Shown: positions 34,116 through 42,921 of the stretch, in pieces
How positions within the stretch are numbered: the first letter of the stretch is position 1
How the letters are laid out: each line of letters starts with the position of its first letter
From: Anaerotruncus colihominis
Lineage (GTDB): Bacteria > Bacillota > Clostridia > Oscillospirales > Ruminococcaceae
Reading direction: 5' to 3'
DNA: 64,000 nt
Assembly (NCBI GenBank): GCA_025146135.1
Contig: CP102255.1
Span: 868,001-932,000 of the forward strand
The notes under the pieces: model-generated
What the model saw: the letters and a program-made list of their open reading frames with translations, nothing else
The model's database searches: none
Told to the model about the DNA's origin: nothing
Translations under genes and position numbers: made by a program

Positions 34116-34580
34116 TTACATCGTGAGCACAGGTCCACTCAGTTCCTGTGTTTCCAGGAACTGAGCCCGGATTATTTCTTCAAACGCTTCCTTTGCTAAC
34201 CTACAGAAGACAGAGTACATAGGCAGACCGTTCTCAGCCGTGTATTCATACGGTTCAGGTAACCGCCCGCATTTTGCAAAAAAGTTCTTTTCCGCCTCCA
34301 TAAGCCGCTCAATAGACCACTCACGTACTTCGTTCCGATATGCCAAGACGGTTTGAACATGGCGCTCATCTCTTGCGGAGAGAAGCGTGGGGTAACGAAG
34401 TTCAGCATACTCTTGGGCGGTCGTGTCCATATAGCGTTCAAATGTTCTGCGTGTCGGCAGCCCATATTGAGGCTTCATTTCCCTTGCCACTGGCAGCCTT
34501 CTGTTCTTTTCTACAAATCCCGCAAAGGCTTCTTCGATTTTCTCCTTGGTCCATACTGCCGGAAGCCCTTTTTTGCACAT
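34116..34580 (-). CDS. Protein with two homing-endonuclease-associated (HNHa-like) repeats
   Basis: The ATG at 34580 is preceded by AGAGGCGGTTGACA (154 aa). Two similar units occur: WTKEKIEEAFAGFVEKNRRLP with YGLPTRRTFERYM (about residues 10-55), and WSIERLMEAEKNFFAKCGRLP with ENGLPMYSVFCRL (about 88-135). This is the pattern of the homing-endonuclease-associated DNA-binding repeat. No nuclease domain is attached, so it is probably a DNA-binding protein. It ends SGPVLTM, matching the shared tail. Confidence 0.65.
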   Translation of the reverse strand: MCKKGLPAVWTKEKIEEAFAGFVEKNRRLPVAREMKPQYGLPTRRTFERYMDTTAQEYAELRYPTLLSARDERHVQTVLAYRNEVREWSIERLMEAEKNFFAKCGRLPEPYEYTAENGLPMYSVFCRLAKEAFEEIIRAQFLETQELSGPVLTM

Positions 34581-34594
34581 TGTCAACCGCCTCT

Positions 34595-35068
34595 TTACAT
34601 CAAGAAAGAAATATCTAAAAACTGCGTTTGAGCAGCCTCGACCAGTGGGGCTACTTCAATGACCTCTGGATTCTGTTGGAACTTCAAATCTCCCCGGAAG
34701 CCCAGTTTCAGGTTACTGAATGTTTCGGCGGCCTTCAGCAGTTCGGGCGGCGATCCTGGAGGCATCTCCTGCATCCACTGTACCCATTCACCTTTCTGAA
34801 AGCGGGGATTTAGCCGAAGGATCACATAGTCCTCCGGCACAAACTTGGGATAGCGGCCGATGCTGCCGCCCACCTTATAGTAGGGCTTTCCCTCCATCAT
34901 GACCGTGGCCCGCATGAGCGTCAGGGTATCCTCCAAAGAGGCGCAAAACCAGCACTCCCTATCGCCCATACGCCTGATTCGGCCATCCCGCAGGATGCTG
35001 TCCAGATTCTTTCGGTGCGTGTAGTGGTAGACCTCGCCAGGCTGCTCATCCAGTCGGATGTATCCCAT
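34595..35068 (-). CDS. Possible ADP-ribosyltransferase-fold protein (DarT/DUF4433-like start)
   Basis: A 157-residue protein, ATG after GGGAGGTGAAGCC. Residues 12-32 (EVYHYTHRKNLDSILRDGRI) resemble the entry strand and helix of DarT/DUF4433 and related ADP-ribosyl-transferase folds (HYTxxxNLxSILxxG). A later strand is YVILRLNPRFQKGEW. I cannot see a full catalytic triad, so enzymatic activity is uncertain. It ends LDISFLM, like the shared tail. If active it could be an effector acting in the recipient; that is inference. Confidence 0.5.
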   Translation of the reverse strand: MGYIRLDEQPGEVYHYTHRKNLDSILRDGRIRRMGDRECWFCASLEDTLTLMRATVMMEGKPYYKVGGSIGRYPKFVPEDYVILRLNPRFQKGEWVQWMQEMPPGSPPELLKAAETFSNLKLGFRGDLKFQQNPEVIEVAPLVEAAQTQFLDISFLM

Positions 35069-35083
35069 GGCTTCACCTCCCGC

Positions 35084-36781
35084 CTATAGATCAAGCGGAG
35101 CGATATGCCAATCGTCCCATAGATTGCCCCGGATATTCAGTGAATCGGTGAGGTTGACCGAGAGCATCCCTGCCGGGGTCCAGCAGTCAATGACCCAGGT
35201 GTTGACTGTATAGGAGCCATCCGGGTACCAGATAGGAGTGAAATGGGTACGCCGGTTATAGGTGCTATACTCGTTCTTCTGGAACTCCAGCCTGGAAGAC
35301 GAGGAACTGATGGAAATGCGATCCAATAGCCGCCAAAAGGATTCATAGTTGAACTCTGGGAAGTAACTGACTGCATTCTGCAGGGCGGTGGTAGCCGACC
35401 TCTGGGAACTGTTCACTCTGGCGGTGACCACCTGATTGACCCCATAGCCGGACTTCATGGTGCTGTCGCTGGCGGTGGGATTCTTCTCGTCTGGAGTAAT
35501 TTCCATAGCAGCGGAAAGGCTGGCACTGTAGCGGTCCAGATCAAATTCCCACCAGCCGTGGTCGCACCAGTATCCGTCCTCATCATCGCCATGCCATACC
35601 CAATACTCCTGCCACCATGGGTCCCAAATGGTCCACTGGGCCGAGGTTTTCTCCGGCCGGTCTGGGACCGGGGAGGGTGTGAAGGAGTCGTTCCGGTCAT
35701 CTGCTACTGGATTGGGCGGCGGATTCTCGTCCAGATCTACGATCTTACAGTGGATGGTGGCCTGTGCTGATCCTGGGCCGGATACATCCACATCGATGGT
35801 CATGTCCTGCGGCTCGTCCGGTGTAGTCCAGCGTACCCAGGCCAATTGGGAATCTCCGTCCGGGTAGTAGACATTGCTGACCGTATAGGTCGTCCCATCA
35901 ATATGGAACTGTACAGTGACCGGATCATCCGGGTCACTTTGGCCACCGCTGACCTCTACCGCCGTGATGACCTCGGTATTGGTTCGGTATTCATAGTCAT
36001 AGGTGCTGATCTCCGGCTCCTCCGGCTGCTCCTCAAAGCGGACGATACCAAGCCCAAGGGAGGACTTGATGTCCGAGTTGGACACATTCTTATTGGTGGG
36101 GCCGGACCATGCGGGATAGCCTAAATCTGGGGTTTCCAGAAACATGGACAGGGGAAGGTTTTTGGCCGTCAGCGATCCCATCCAATAGCGGAGTTGTCCT
36201 CCAACCACCTCGTCATAAAGGGCGGCCTCTGTCGCTGTTGTGGCAATCATGACACCTTGGAACTTATAATAGGCGATGGGTTCCAGCAGAATTTTGTATT
36301 CGCCGCTGATGAGCGTGTCATAATCCATACCAGTTTCTTCCGCAATGAACTTGACAACATATTCTGAACAAAAATACTTTTTGATGGCCTCGATGTTATT
36401 ACGCCCGTTTGTACTTATGATGCGAGGCATTGGTTGTACAGGGTTTTTATAGCTATACCCGCCTTGTACGGGAGAGAGCCCAGTACCATTATTGTACTGG
36501 ATTTTACTGACCTTTCCGAAATGATATATTCCTGCAGATGGTGTTTTGTTGGTCAAATCAAATGGTGTAGTAACAACGGCATGGTCACTTGCCCGCACTA
36601 CGGTTACACGCACCCCTTCGTTTCCGGGGTTCCAACTGCCATGACTCGTCGCATCCCCCATACTCCCGCCGCCACCATCAATGTTACCAGACCCGCCAGT
36701 TCCATTCGCGGCATAAACTTGTATGCAAGTAAAGGAAAATATCATCACAACGGCCAGAAACAGGTTAAAGAGTCGTTTCAC
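35084..36781 (-). CDS. Secreted surface protein, 565 aa
   Basis: GTG start after AAGGAGATCAA. A signal peptide covers about residues 1-25 (ending QVYAANG). A Gly/Ser-rich stretch follows, then a beta-rich region with Ig-like strands (VTVQFHIDGTTYTVSNVYY) and a Trp-rich segment (TIWDPWWQEYWVWHGDDEDGYW). No LPxTG anchor. It is probably a cell-surface or pilus-associated mating factor of the ICE. It ends APLDL, weakly like the shared tail, although a Sec-exported protein would not need it. Confidence 0.7.
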   Translation of the reverse strand: MKRLFNLFLAVVMIFSFTCIQVYAANGTGGSGNIDGGGGSMGDATSHGSWNPGNEGVRVTVVRASDHAVVTTPFDLTNKTPSAGIYHFGKVSKIQYNNGTGLSPVQGGYSYKNPVQPMPRIISTNGRNNIEAIKKYFCSEYVVKFIAEETGMDYDTLISGEYKILLEPIAYYKFQGVMIATTATEAALYDEVVGGQLRYWMGSLTAKNLPLSMFLETPDLGYPAWSGPTNKNVSNSDIKSSLGLGIVRFEEQPEEPEISTYDYEYRTNTEVITAVEVSGGQSDPDDPVTVQFHIDGTTYTVSNVYYPDGDSQLAWVRWTTPDEPQDMTIDVDVSGPGSAQATIHCKIVDLDENPPPNPVADDRNDSFTPSPVPDRPEKTSAQWTIWDPWWQEYWVWHGDDEDGYWCDHGWWEFDLDRYSASLSAAMEITPDEKNPTASDSTMKSGYGVNQVVTARVNSSQRSATTALQNAVSYFPEFNYESFWRLLDRISISSSSSRLEFQKNEYSTYNRRTHFTPIWYPDGSYTVNTWVIDCWTPAGMLSVNLTDSLNIRGNLWDDWHIAPLDL

Positions 36782-36803
36782 TTGATCTCCTTTCCCACAA
36801 AAT

Positions 36804-36831
36804 AAAAAGCACAGCCAAAGCTGTGCTTTTT
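36804..36831 (-). terminator. Bidirectional intrinsic terminator
   Basis: AAAAGCACAG and CTGTGCTTTT form a 10-bp stem around CCAAAG, with A and T tracts on both sides. It lies between the DUF6550-type gene and the secreted surface protein gene and can stop transcription in either direction. Confidence 0.85.
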
Positions 36832-36848
36832 GAAGATGCGATATTACT

Positions 36849-37406
36849 TTATCCCATTATGCCAACCTGAGTATTGATATCTCCATCACTATCGATACTT
36901 CCACCTTGATTTGCGCCTGCGTTGGGAACATTATCGAAACCAGGCAGGCCGCCACTGGTGTTGGTGGAGGGCTGTTCAGGGGGAGGCGTCACATTGTTGT
37001 GATCTTGCGGCTCAGGAGTACCCTCGACCGGAGTCCCATCCGGCGTCTTGGTGGGGTCCTTCAGTTCATCCTCTGTATATTCCGGTTTGACCGGGTCCGG
37101 CTGAATGGTCTGCTCTGTGCCGGTAAAATCAGCGCCGTTTCCATCATCGGTGTTGGTACTGGCATCCGGGGTTTCCGGGTTAACGGTCACATTATCTCCC
37201 GGCTTCTGGTCATCCCCGGATTCTGCGGGAGGCGGGGTACTGCTGTCCGGGTCCACCACTACATCGCCCTGCTGGGAGCTGCTGGGCGGGAGCAGGTCAT
37301 CGGTGACCTTGTCTTTGCTGAAGCTGCTTGCGATCACAGCAACCAGGATTGCGCAGACCACAAGACATCCGGCCACGGTCAGCCACTTCTTGGTATTCTC
37401 CGTCAT
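36849..37406 (-). CDS. DUF6550-type membrane-anchored Pro/Thr-rich protein
   Basis: A 185-residue protein with a single N-terminal membrane segment (about residues 9-28), then a long low-complexity extracellular region rich in Pro, Asp, Thr, Gly and Asn. This fits DUF6550 as I remember it, a small signal-anchored family in Firmicute elements. GGAGGAATCCAAACG precedes the ATG, and a promoter (separate entry) lies about 100 bases upstream, so it is the only gene between that promoter and the 36804 terminator. It may be a surface spacer protein. Confidence 0.65.
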   Translation of the reverse strand: MTENTKKWLTVAGCLVVCAILVAVIASSFSKDKVTDDLLPPSSSQQGDVVVDPDSSTPPPAESGDDQKPGDNVTVNPETPDASTNTDDGNGADFTGTEQTIQPDPVKPEYTEDELKDPTKTPDGTPVEGTPEPQDHNNVTPPPEQPSTNTSGGLPGFDNVPNAGANQGGSIDSDGDINTQVGIMG

Positions 37407-37507
37407 CGTTTGGATTCCTCCTTTTTCTGTTGATTATGCTTCTTGTCAAACTGTCTGTGTGACTTCAGGCGGCCAAGGATAGTTCGGCTTTAAGATCTGC
37501 TGCCTAC

Positions 37508-37536
37508 ATTTTCCTATACCGCCCGTCCTTTGTCAA
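37508..37536 (-). promoter_or_regulatory. Sigma-A-like promoter for the DUF6550-type gene
   Basis: On the minus strand a perfect TTGACA (37531-37536) is followed after 17 bases by GAAAAT (37508-37513), a 4/6 match to the -10 box. It lies in the 195-base gap before the gene, which otherwise holds nothing recognisable. Confidence 0.5.
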
Positions 37537-37602
37537 CACGAACCCTACCACAAACAGGCAGAGAAGTCTATTGGGACAATAGAAAACTTTTTGAAAACTG
37601 CG

Positions 37603-38148
37603 TTAAAACCGAGGGGCATAGCCCGCGCTGACCTTGACTGTCATCCGCATGGGCGGCAGAAGCTCTCCTCCAAAAGACACTGGAACCTCCAATTCGATTT
37701 CACAGTCCGCCACAAAACGGTCGCCGGCGCTGTCGCCGGAAGCGAACGGTGCGTTGCGGATCTCCACATCAAGGCCCCACACACGGAACTCCATCCCACC
37801 ATCCTCTGTGTACTGAGTATGGTAGCCGCCCCGATAGGTCAGCCCAAGGATATCGTCCAAGCGTCCATAGATATCGCCATAGTCCAGTGATTCCTCAAAA
37901 TCTCCCGCCAACGGCTGGTAGGCGCCGGAGTAGCCCTCCCGGACGCCATGGTACACATCGTCATAGTTGTCGTTGACGGTGGAGATCACAGCCTCCTGCA
38001 CCGCATCCCGAACCCCCTGGGCCACGATGAGCAGACGGAAATATTCGCTGATGCAGCACATCAGCATTACCAGCACCAGCACAATGGCAATAATCAGGGG
38101 GAAGGCCACGCCGCGCCGGTCTTTCAAAATCTGCCTGAGTCTGTTCAT
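37603..38148 (-). CDS. TadE-like pseudopilin
   Basis: A 181-residue protein with a basic N-terminus (MNRLRQILKDRRG) followed by one hydrophobic segment at residues 14-36 and an extracellular, beta-rich remainder. This is the topology of TadE/TadF minor pilins of Tad/Flp pili. It overlaps the upstream DUF4320 gene by ATGA and is the last gene of the Tad cluster. It would be processed or inserted with the pilus base. Confidence 0.75.
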   Translation of the reverse strand: MNRLRQILKDRRGVAFPLIIAIVLVLVMLMCCISEYFRLLIVAQGVRDAVQEAVISTVNDNYDDVYHGVREGYSGAYQPLAGDFEESLDYGDIYGRLDDILGLTYRGGYHTQYTEDGGMEFRVWGLDVEIRNAPFASGDSAGDRFVADCEIELEVPVSFGGELLPPMRMTVKVSAGYAPRF

Positions 38149-38543
38149 TTCCAGTACACCTCCGACTTTCCTGTGGCATCTGCCCGCAGGGTGATGGGGA
38201 AACTGCCAAAGCCGGCAAAGAGACCGAGGTCGATCTCATGAGTGAGCGTGACCGTGACCTCCTCGTTGAGCTGGATGCGGCCGGTATCGCTCCATTCAAT
38301 CTCCGGGTCCAGGCCGGTCTGCTCCCGCAGGGCCTGTTCCCGGCGGTCAGTTTCCGGCCCGATCCTGCCGGCGATTTCCGCCTCACGCACCAGTTCAGTG
38401 GCAAAGGTATCGAGCTGCTGTTTGGCAATAAAGGCTGGGAGGACCTGCACTGCCAGCGCGATCACCAGCATGGCGCAGAGCACCAGGACGCACACATCGA
38501 TGTATCCCTCTCCGCGTCGGGATCTCAAAATCCGTTTCAGCAC
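38145..38543 (-). CDS. DUF4320 pseudopilin-like protein
   Basis: The GTG at 38543, preceded by GGAGGTAACCAT, gives 132 aa. The N-terminus LKRILRSRRGEGYIDVCVLVL leads into one membrane segment (about residues 13-33), with an extracellular part holding a tandem of beta strands (TVTLTHEIDLG). The RGEGYID(V/T) motif is the same as in the pilin-like protein at 45183, showing common processing or targeting. Matches DUF4320, a partner of Tad genes in Firmicute elements. Confidence 0.75.
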   Translation of the reverse strand: MLKRILRSRRGEGYIDVCVLVLCAMLVIALAVQVLPAFIAKQQLDTFATELVREAEIAGRIGPETDRREQALREQTGLDPEIEWSDTGRIQLNEEVTVTLTHEIDLGLFAGFGSFPITLRADATGKSEVYWK

Positions 38544-38890
38544 ATGGTTACCTCCTCGCCTAAAGTCAGATCCCTTTCCTGACACTGAGCATTATATTCG
38601 CTCAAAATACTGGAGATAGAGCTTTCCGATGAAAGATCAGTTTTATCACTTGTCAGGAATTGGTATAGTGCTTCCACAGGATTTTTTGGCTTAAGGATTA
38701 AATCCAAGTCATCATCGTCGAGTTCATAACTGTCATGGATAAGAGCAGAAAGCAGGCTTTCCTTTGCCGCAGTTTCAGCTGAATGGCGATAAATTTCATC
38801 GGCAGATAGCTGCTTCACCCTTTGAGCATATTCCTTCATTTCATCTTCCGCACGATCAATCAATCGATAGATGCTGCCTGTATAGTCCAT
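38537..38890 (-). CDS. DUF3848-like protein, 117 aa
   Basis: A soluble acidic helical protein resembling DUF3848 (a helix of the type EYAQRVKQLSADEIYRHSAE, then LLSALIHDSYELDDDDLDLIL and a VEALYQFL segment). These occur in Firmicute ICEs; function unknown. It ends GEEVTMC, like the shared tail, and its 3' end includes the GGAGG ribosome binding site for the DUF4320 gene. It is inserted among the Tad genes but is not itself a pilus protein by sequence. Confidence 0.6.
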   Translation of the reverse strand: MDYTGSIYRLIDRAEDEMKEYAQRVKQLSADEIYRHSAETAAKESLLSALIHDSYELDDDDLDLILKPKNPVEALYQFLTSDKTDLSSESSISSILSEYNAQCQERDLTLGEEVTMC

Positions 38891-38905
38891 TGGGCACCTC
38901 CTCTC

Positions 38906-39778
38906 TTAAAACATCCCGCCCAGGGAATGGATAATCTCGTAGATGATGATGGACAGATAAGTCACCAGGAAGCACATGAGCAGGACAAAGGAGAATACAC
39001 GGATCTTAGGCGGGATTTTCATGGCCTTTGCCTTGAGGCGCTGGAGTTCCAGCTGCTTCATATCGTGGCTGAGCATCTGAAAGTAGTGGACCCCGTTGTC
39101 GCCTCGCAGCACGCCGATGAGTCCGCGGACAATGTCCGAAAGCAGCGGAGAGTTGAACCGGGCCTCAAAGCGGGTCAGCGCCGCCTCATAGGAGCCGGAA
39201 CGCATATCCGCGGTGAGGACATCCAGTTCAGCGGAGAAAACAGGACCGGAATTCTGCTTATAATGCTCAATCATGCTCAGCACATCCCGGCTGGCGGCCA
39301 GTTCTTGGGTGATGGTGGCCACGAACCGGGGCAGTTCCGCCTCAATCTCGTCCCTCTTGGCAGAGAGTTTTTCCTCCGCCCTGCGAATCTCTTTGAAATA
39401 AACCGCCACCGCCAGAAGAACAACTATCAACGCCAACATTGGGAAAATCAACAGGCACGGAATCACCGTCAGCAGCACTGCACCGGTCTTGATCATGGCA
39501 AAGGCGGTGTACTCCTCCGGTGTCATGTTCAGCCCAGCAGCGGCCAGCGTATTTTTCAGACGGCCCCGCTTATACTCATCCATATGGATGTGTGGGGCCA
39601 GCTTGATCGCCCAGCCCATGAGCAGGGCCTCCACACTGCGGGCCTGCTTCTTCTCCTGGCGGCCCACCGAGAGCATGGCACGCTGGGTGGCCAGACGGGG
39701 GAGCCTGAGCAGATCAGCCGTCAAAAGAAACATACCCAGCGCAAGGAATATGCCAAATAAAAACAGAAGGAAAGTCAT
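38906..39778 (-). CDS. tadC: TadC-like inner-membrane protein (T2SSF domain)
   Basis: I use the ATG at 39778 (290 aa); GGAGGTG lies rather far upstream, so an earlier GTG is possible. A first membrane segment lies at residues 1-22, a pair near 100-130, and a final one near 265-285. The T2SSF core between them includes LPRFVATITQELAASRDVLSMIE. TadC and TadB form the membrane platform under the pilus, turned by TadA. The neighbouring gene order supports the call. Confidence 0.85.
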   Translation of the reverse strand: MTFLLFLFGIFLALGMFLLTADLLRLPRLATQRAMLSVGRQEKKQARSVEALLMGWAIKLAPHIHMDEYKRGRLKNTLAAAGLNMTPEEYTAFAMIKTGAVLLTVIPCLLIFPMLALIVVLLAVAVYFKEIRRAEEKLSAKRDEIEAELPRFVATITQELAASRDVLSMIEHYKQNSGPVFSAELDVLTADMRSGSYEAALTRFEARFNSPLLSDIVRGLIGVLRGDNGVHYFQMLSHDMKQLELQRLKAKAMKIPPKIRVFSFVLLMCFLVTYLSIIIYEIIHSLGGMF

Positions 39779-39801
39779 GGTTGTTTTGTTCACCTCCACA
39801 T

Positions 39802-39846
39802 AAAAACAGAGCCAGTACACGACAGATGTGTACCGGCCCTGTTTTT
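39802..39846 (-). terminator. Intrinsic terminator between the 106-aa and TadC genes
   Basis: On the minus strand AAAAACAGGGCCGGTACAC pairs with GTGTACTGGCTCTGTTTTT with few mismatches around an internal loop. It suggests that tadC and the genes after it rely on read-through or a separate promoter. Confidence 0.7.
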
Positions 39847-39884
39847 CTTCTTATGCTGTATTACAAGGCACTCTTTCTATAGCA

Positions 39885-40205
39885 TTATTGCATCACATCT
39901 AACTCCGCAACAAATGACGGATCAAAGTCATCCCGCCAGTTTCGATAGTCAGGATACAGTCCCAAACCCTTTCGGATGAGCTCCCGGTTTTCCGGGGTGT
40001 CAATATAGATACCGTCCGGGATGCCGTCCATCCCATAGATGAGCCGGACCCCATCCTGCTCCGCTGCCTTTGCTGCTTCAAAATCTCCATCATAGAGCGC
40101 CATGTCATCGATGCGTTCTACATGGAGGGCCTCCGGAATATAGGAACCATGGTTGATCGTTGCGGTAATAAAATAGCCCTTTTCCTGGTTACTGATGAGG
40201 ATCAC
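39885..40205 (-). CDS. Hypothetical small protein between TadB and TadC genes
   Basis: The frame opens at a GTG at 40205, but the GGAGG there directly touches the GTG, so the true start is uncertain. The product begins ILISNQEKGYFITATINHGSY and includes RLIYGMDGIPDGIYIDTPENREL; it is soluble and acidic. No family recognised. It ends AELDVMQ, a weak match to the shared tail. It overlaps the stop of the TadB gene. Confidence 0.55.
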   Translation of the reverse strand: MILISNQEKGYFITATINHGSYIPEALHVERIDDMALYDGDFEAAKAAEQDGVRLIYGMDGIPDGIYIDTPENRELIRKGLGLYPDYRNWRDDFDPSFVAELDVMQ

Positions 40206-41131
40206 CTCCGATACTCAATGGGCTGGGTCAGCTTGATGACCGCTGCGGTGCTGATGAACATCACAGCGGCAATGGCTGCCAACAGCGCCTGCCCCAGCGG
40301 GGTGTGCATCAGAACATCGTACCAGTCCTGATTGAGCCAGTACAACAGCGGGATATTGCCGATGACCAGCACCTGCATGGTGATAAACTCCTTGCGGGGC
40401 TCAAACACCAGATTCTCCAGCTCACCGTTGACGATCCGCATATCGGAGAGTTTAGCCACGATGGGAGTCAGGATGGTCTTGAGCCCCCGGTCGTGTCGGC
40501 AGGTCAGCAGAGCGGCCACCCACTCCCGAAACACGGCGTTGTCGATCTTCGTCCCCATGTCCTGGAGGGCGGCGTCCACATCGGGGTCCACCAGCTTGAT
40601 CCGGGTGAGAAACTCCACAAACACACTCCGGACGGGCGGGTTGAGATAGTCAATGTTTTCCTCCACTGCCGTCTGGATGTCCTCATTGCGGAGATAAGCT
40701 GTGGTGATGATAGAGAGGGCGGTTTCCAGTTCAGCGGCAATGTTCTTTTTGTAGTGATTTGCGGTCAGACGGATAAACCAGAACGGCACGAACATCATGC
40801 CCACCGCCAGCACCGGCACCAGGAAGAGGTTGCCCAGCGTCAGGGCGAAGGCGGCCCCTACCAGAAAAAGAAGCAGGGACAGGGCGCACACCATGGGAAA
40901 CTTGGCGGCCCGGCCAGTCATCCGCAGAATGGTCTGTGTCTCCTCGATTTCCCGGCGCAGAAAGGATTTCTTTTTGCGCCGTGTACTCTCATTAACCTCC
41001 GACCGGATGCTTTTGGGCTTACTGGTGATTCTGCGGAACACCCCTTCAGTGAAGTCCATAGGGGAGATGTGTAAAAGGACAAAACAACCTGTGATCAGCC
41101 CTATACAGGCAATCAACTGGATCAGATTCAT
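40202..41131 (-). CDS. tadB: TadB-like inner-membrane protein (T2SSF domain)
   Basis: A 309-residue protein with hydrophobic segments near residues 5-25, 75-120 (a pair) and 260-295, and a T2SSF-type cytoplasmic domain (ELETALSIITTAYLRNEDIQTAV). A basic stretch (ESTRRKKKSFLRREI) follows the first membrane segment. Overlaps the end of tadA by ATGA, with GGAGGCGAATCT as RBS. With TadC it forms the pilus assembly platform. Confidence 0.85.
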   Translation of the reverse strand: MNLIQLIACIGLITGCFVLLHISPMDFTEGVFRRITSKPKSIRSEVNESTRRKKKSFLRREIEETQTILRMTGRAAKFPMVCALSLLLFLVGAAFALTLGNLFLVPVLAVGMMFVPFWFIRLTANHYKKNIAAELETALSIITTAYLRNEDIQTAVEENIDYLNPPVRSVFVEFLTRIKLVDPDVDAALQDMGTKIDNAVFREWVAALLTCRHDRGLKTILTPIVAKLSDMRIVNGELENLVFEPRKEFITMQVLVIGNIPLLYWLNQDWYDVLMHTPLGQALLAAIAAVMFISTAAVIKLTQPIEYRR

Positions 41132-42921
41132 ACAGATTCGCCTCCTTCCTTGCCGGTTTCAGGTTTGGCAGGCGGCTTGGACTGTGCGCTCCTGGTCTTC
41201 GGAGCGGGCGTTGCCTGTCCTGCCTTTGCCGGACTGGAGCCTGACTTACCCTTAGAGGGAGCGGACTTTTTGCCCACGAGCTGAGTCAGCACCTCCTGCG
41301 GCATACCATTGTCGATGAACCGCTTCTGCAGGCTTTCCGAGATGGGGTTGACCGCCTCGTGGCGGCCCTTAATACGGTATTTGCCGTCCTCCAACCGGTT
41401 TTCTTCGATTTTGAAGTGATAAAGGGTGTTGTACCGGCGCTCCCCAGTGGGCAGGATCTCACACTCCATGATCTCCATGATTTTACGGCTCTTATCCTCC
41501 AGCTGCTTGGCGAACACCACGATGGGGAATGCCTCGGTGACCAGATCCATGAGGGTATCGTCGGCCATCTCGTGCTTACGCTTGCAGAGGGTGACCATAC
41601 GCCGCCATGTAGCCTGGGATGAGTTGGAATGAATGGTGGTCAACACGCCGTGGCCAGTACGGGCGGCCTCCTGTGCGGCATACGCCTCCGCAGACCGCAT
41701 CTCGCCCACACAGATGATGTCGGGGTGGTACCGCAGGGCCATGTCCAGCAGCATATCCTGATCGATATTCTGCTTGGCGTTCTCGCTCTCACGGGTGATG
41801 GTGTGGATGACGCTGTTGCACACCCGGCCATCTTTCTCCCGCACCAGGTCCAGCTCACGGGAGCCGTTCTCGATGGTGAAAATACGCTTGTTGTCCGGGA
41901 TGGTGGTCAGGAGCCAGCCTGCCACCGTAGTCTTGCCGGAACCGGTGGCCCCGGCAACGCAGACGGAAACGCCGTAACGCAGGCAGGCGGCCAGAAAGTC
42001 CAGCATGGGGCCTGTGGCTGTTCCACCTTTTACGAAGTCCTCTTTCTGCATATTCTGCGGGTTGACGATACGGATGGATGCCGTGACGCCCACATCCTCG
42101 TCCACCAAAGGGGTCTTGAGGACCGCGATGCGGATGTTCTTGCTGAGATGGCCCAGGACGGCGGGACTGGCATTGTCCAGCACCATACCGCTGACATGGA
42201 GCATACGGCGGATCACATTGACGGCGTGTTCAGGGCTGTCGAAATGTTCCTCCAGCTTGACCGTTTCGCCATTGGCGTACAACACCTCGATATCCCGCCA
42301 AGAGTTCACATTAATCTCCTCAATGCCGGTTCCGAAGATGTACTTGGTGAGCAGGCCGAACTCGGCCATCTCCGTGTAGAGGGCGTCCACCAGCTGGTCG
42401 CCGGAATAGCCTTTGACCGCGATGCGCCGGTCCTGCACATATTTGGTGATGTACCGTTTGATCTGGGCCTTGGCGTCTTCATCGCCGCCCTCGGTGATGA
42501 GGGCGGAATACTTGCCGGAGATATATTCCTGCACATCCTGCAGGACGGTGTTGAAATCCTGCCCTTCATTCTCCGGGGTGAAGAAGAGAGAATGCGCCCG
42601 ATAGCCGCCTGCAGACTCTGTATTCAGGGACCGCCTGGGGAGATCCTCCGCCATGTTCACGCTATCTGTGGGATCAGCTTCAACCCCTGTCCCATCATCA
42701 GCTGGGGCGTGACGCAGCGGCTCATCTGCGGGCTGGGGTTCTCCAACGCCGGCTTCATGCTGATTCTGACCCATATTGCCGCTTACCGGGCAGTCCGGGC
42801 CGAAATAGAGGGGGAGTTCTTTTTTCCGCCCGTCCGGACCTGTCGTGATATGTGTTGCGGCGGCTTTCTCAGCGGACGCTTTGGGAGCGAACAGGGACTG
42901 ACTTCGCTTCTCGCCTAACAC
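41128..42921 (-). CDS. tadA: TadA/CpaF-type pilus assembly ATPase
   Basis: The GTG at 42921, preceded by GGGAGGTGTTTGG inside the end of tadZ, gives 597 aa. The first 130 residues are low-complexity (Gly, Gln, Pro, Glu); the N-terminal domain follows (YISGKYSALITEGGDEDAKA). The RecA-like motor has Walker A GATGSGKT near 324-331, Walker B DIICVGEMR near 400 and the HGVLTTIHSNS segment. A Lys/Pro/Ala-rich tail closes it. It powers Tad pilus extension (VirB11-like family). Confidence 0.9.
   Translation of the reverse strand: MLGEKRSQSLFAPKASAEKAAATHITTGPDGRKKELPLYFGPDCPVSGNMGQNQHEAGVGEPQPADEPLRHAPADDGTGVEADPTDSVNMAEDLPRRSLNTESAGGYRAHSLFFTPENEGQDFNTVLQDVQEYISGKYSALITEGGDEDAKAQIKRYITKYVQDRRIAVKGYSGDQLVDALYTEMAEFGLLTKYIFGTGIEEINVNSWRDIEVLYANGETVKLEEHFDSPEHAVNVIRRMLHVSGMVLDNASPAVLGHLSKNIRIAVLKTPLVDEDVGVTASIRIVNPQNMQKEDFVKGGTATGPMLDFLAACLRYGVSVCVAGATGSGKTTVAGWLLTTIPDNKRIFTIENGSRELDLVREKDGRVCNSVIHTITRESENAKQNIDQDMLLDMALRYHPDIICVGEMRSAEAYAAQEAARTGHGVLTTIHSNSSQATWRRMVTLCKRKHEMADDTLMDLVTEAFPIVVFAKQLEDKSRKIMEIMECEILPTGERRYNTLYHFKIEENRLEDGKYRIKGRHEAVNPISESLQKRFIDNGMPQEVLTQLVGKKSAPSKGKSGSSPAKAGQATPAPKTRSAQSKPPAKPETGKEGGESV

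Noticed and set aside
41629..42918. 429-residue plus-strand ORF antisense to TadA
   Set aside because: TadA has Walker A and B motifs on the other strand; the plus frame has no recognisable domain and no good ribosome binding site.
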